From: CAZSTA01 sp964609495 [NCBI: uncultured bacterium]
Lineage (GTDB): Bacteria > CAZSTA01
DNA: 6,164 nt
Assembly: GCA_964609495.1 (NCBI GenBank)
Contig: CAZSTA010000099.1
Location: forward strand, 6,777 to 12,940
Reading direction: 5' to 3'
Notes under the pieces: model-generated
Seen by the model: the letters and a program-made list of their open reading frames with translations, nothing else
Told to the model about the DNA's origin: nothing
Database searches by the model: none
Shown: piece after piece, positions 5,645 through 6,164 of the stretch
How the letters are laid out: each line of letters begins with the position of its first letter
Position numbering within the stretch: the first letter of the stretch is position 1
Made by a program: the position numbers and the translations under genes

Positions 5645-6164
5645 CTATTTTCCTCCTTTCAATTCTTCGAGCCACTCCATAGCATCCTGTATCCAGTACT
5701 CATCGGTCTCAAGCTCTAGATACTTCTCTAACTGCTTAATAGCCTCTTGAATCTCCCCCCTATCCTCATATATCATCGCCAAATTGTAGTAGGGAGAAGC
5801 ATAATTTGGATTCAGCTCGATCGCCTTATTATACCACTCCATAGCCTTGTCATAATCACCCATATCGTGGTAGGTAAGACCCATATCATTATAGGTGTAT
5901 ATGTAGTCGGGATCGATATTAAGCGCAGCATTATACTTCTCTAACGCCTTCTCATACTCCCCCACATCCTGATAGACCAATCCCAAATTGCGATGGGCGT
6001 GGAAGTAGTTCGGATCTTGCTCAAGTGCCTTTTCATACCACTCTATAGCGTTATCATAATCCCCAAGCTGATAGTAGGTCCGTCCTATATCGTTATAGGT
6101 AGGCACATAGCTGGGATCGATATCCAGGGCTTTTTCGAACTGCTCCCTAGCCTTCTCATACTCA
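5645..6164 (-). CDS. Tetratricopeptide repeat protein, N-terminus beyond the window
   Basis: The frame is open from the right edge (EYEKAREQFEKALDIDPSY...) to TAG at 5647-5645, giving 172 visible residues. It continues upstream, so the GTG at 6106 is an internal Val and not the start. The visible part holds the end of one TPR, then four complete 34-residue TPRs beginning VPTYNDIGRTYYQLGDY, FHAHRNLGLVYQDVGEY, IYTYNDMGLTYHDMGDY and ASPYYNLAMIYEDRGEI. A closing helix, YWIQDAMEWLEEL, ends in KGGK. Each repeat shows the TPR pattern (G at 8, Y at 11, G-[DE]-Y at the turn, A at 20, P at 32). Such arrays bind partner proteins or peptides; enzyme domains, if any, would be in the missing part. Its relation to the downstream genes is unclear, as a 137-bp gap with a hairpin separates them. 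Confidence 0.9.
   Translation of the reverse strand, partial: EYEKAREQFEKALDIDPSYVPTYNDIGRTYYQLGDYDNAIEWYEKALEQDPNYFHAHRNLGLVYQDVGEYEKALEKYNAALNIDPDYIYTYNDMGLTYHDMGDYDKAMEWYNKAIELNPNYASPYYNLAMIYEDRGEIQEAIKQLEKYLELETDEYWIQDAMEWLEELKGGK
5850..6163. repeat. DNA-level 102-bp periodicity of the TPR-coding region
   Basis: The octamer TCATAATC or TCATACTC recurs at 5850, 5952, 6054 and 6156, exactly 102 bp (34 codons) apart with no insertion or deletion. This is the DNA trace of the tandem TPR units and not a separate element. Confidence 0.75.

Noticed and set aside
5645-5647. Read-through or amino-acid insertion at the TPR TAG
   Set aside because: TAG also ends the URO-D and MFS genes and the small frame, with no sign of recoding; the open run after it is short enough to be chance or a separate ORF.
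5747-5944. Plus-strand 65-codon open frame opposite the TPR gene
   Set aside because: It mirrors the repetitive TPR codons and has no independent support.
6104-6106. GTG as the start of the TPR gene
   Set aside because: The frame continues upstream to the window edge with a further TPR sequence (EYEKAREQFEKALDIDPSY), so this is an internal Val codon.
1-6164. CRISPR array, tRNA, rRNA, insertion sequence or riboswitch
   Set aside because: No spaced direct repeats outside the TPR codons, no cloverleaf or rRNA motifs, no transposase, and leaders are too short or lack recognisable riboswitch elements.

Overview
The window looks bacterial. It has strong Shine-Dalgarno sites (AAGGAGG, AGGAGGAG), one near-consensus sigma70-type promoter (TTGAAG, 17 nt, TATAAT) and a classical intrinsic terminator. 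Base composition is moderate, with many ATA, AGA and AGG codons. The family mix is a sulfatase-fold hydrolase, a URO-D-fold protein, a large glycosidase-like protein, a free-standing phosphoribosyltransferase and a TPR protein. From general knowledge this resembles uncultured, deep-branching or polysaccharide-degrading bacteria. No marker gene is present, so the phylum cannot be named.

Every convincing gene is on the minus strand, so the window reads right to left. At the right edge (6164 to 5645) lies the C-terminal part of a TPR protein whose N-terminus is outside the window. A 137-bp gap follows, with a perfect 11-bp inverted repeat and a possible very small ORF that ends inside the ribosome binding site of the next gene. 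Then come a phosphoribosyltransferase (5507-4845) and, 53 bp on, an AT-rich MFS transporter (4791-3619) that ends at a good intrinsic terminator.

Downstream of that terminator a clear promoter (3494-3466) starts a new unit of three genes with the same orientation. These are a sulfatase-fold hydrolase (3427-2108), a URO-D-superfamily protein (2085-1039) and, after an 86-bp gap with a strong ribosome binding site, a large protein running off the left edge (952 to 1). The third resembles the N-terminal beta-sandwich and catalytic-domain entry of an alpha-helical-barrel glycosidase. I read these three as a probable catabolic cassette for a decorated saccharide or glycoside; this is inference from family and order.

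Two details of the cassette stand out. The sulfatase-fold enzyme has Thr where sulfatases need Cys or Ser for formylglycine, so it is probably not a classical sulfatase. The URO-D protein lacks the N-terminal Arg motif of haem-pathway HemE and does not keep the His-x-Cys...Cys zinc site of MtaA/MtbA methyltransferases, so its reaction is open. No CRISPR array, insertion sequence, tRNA or rRNA was recognised, and there is no gene-free stretch above 300 bp.
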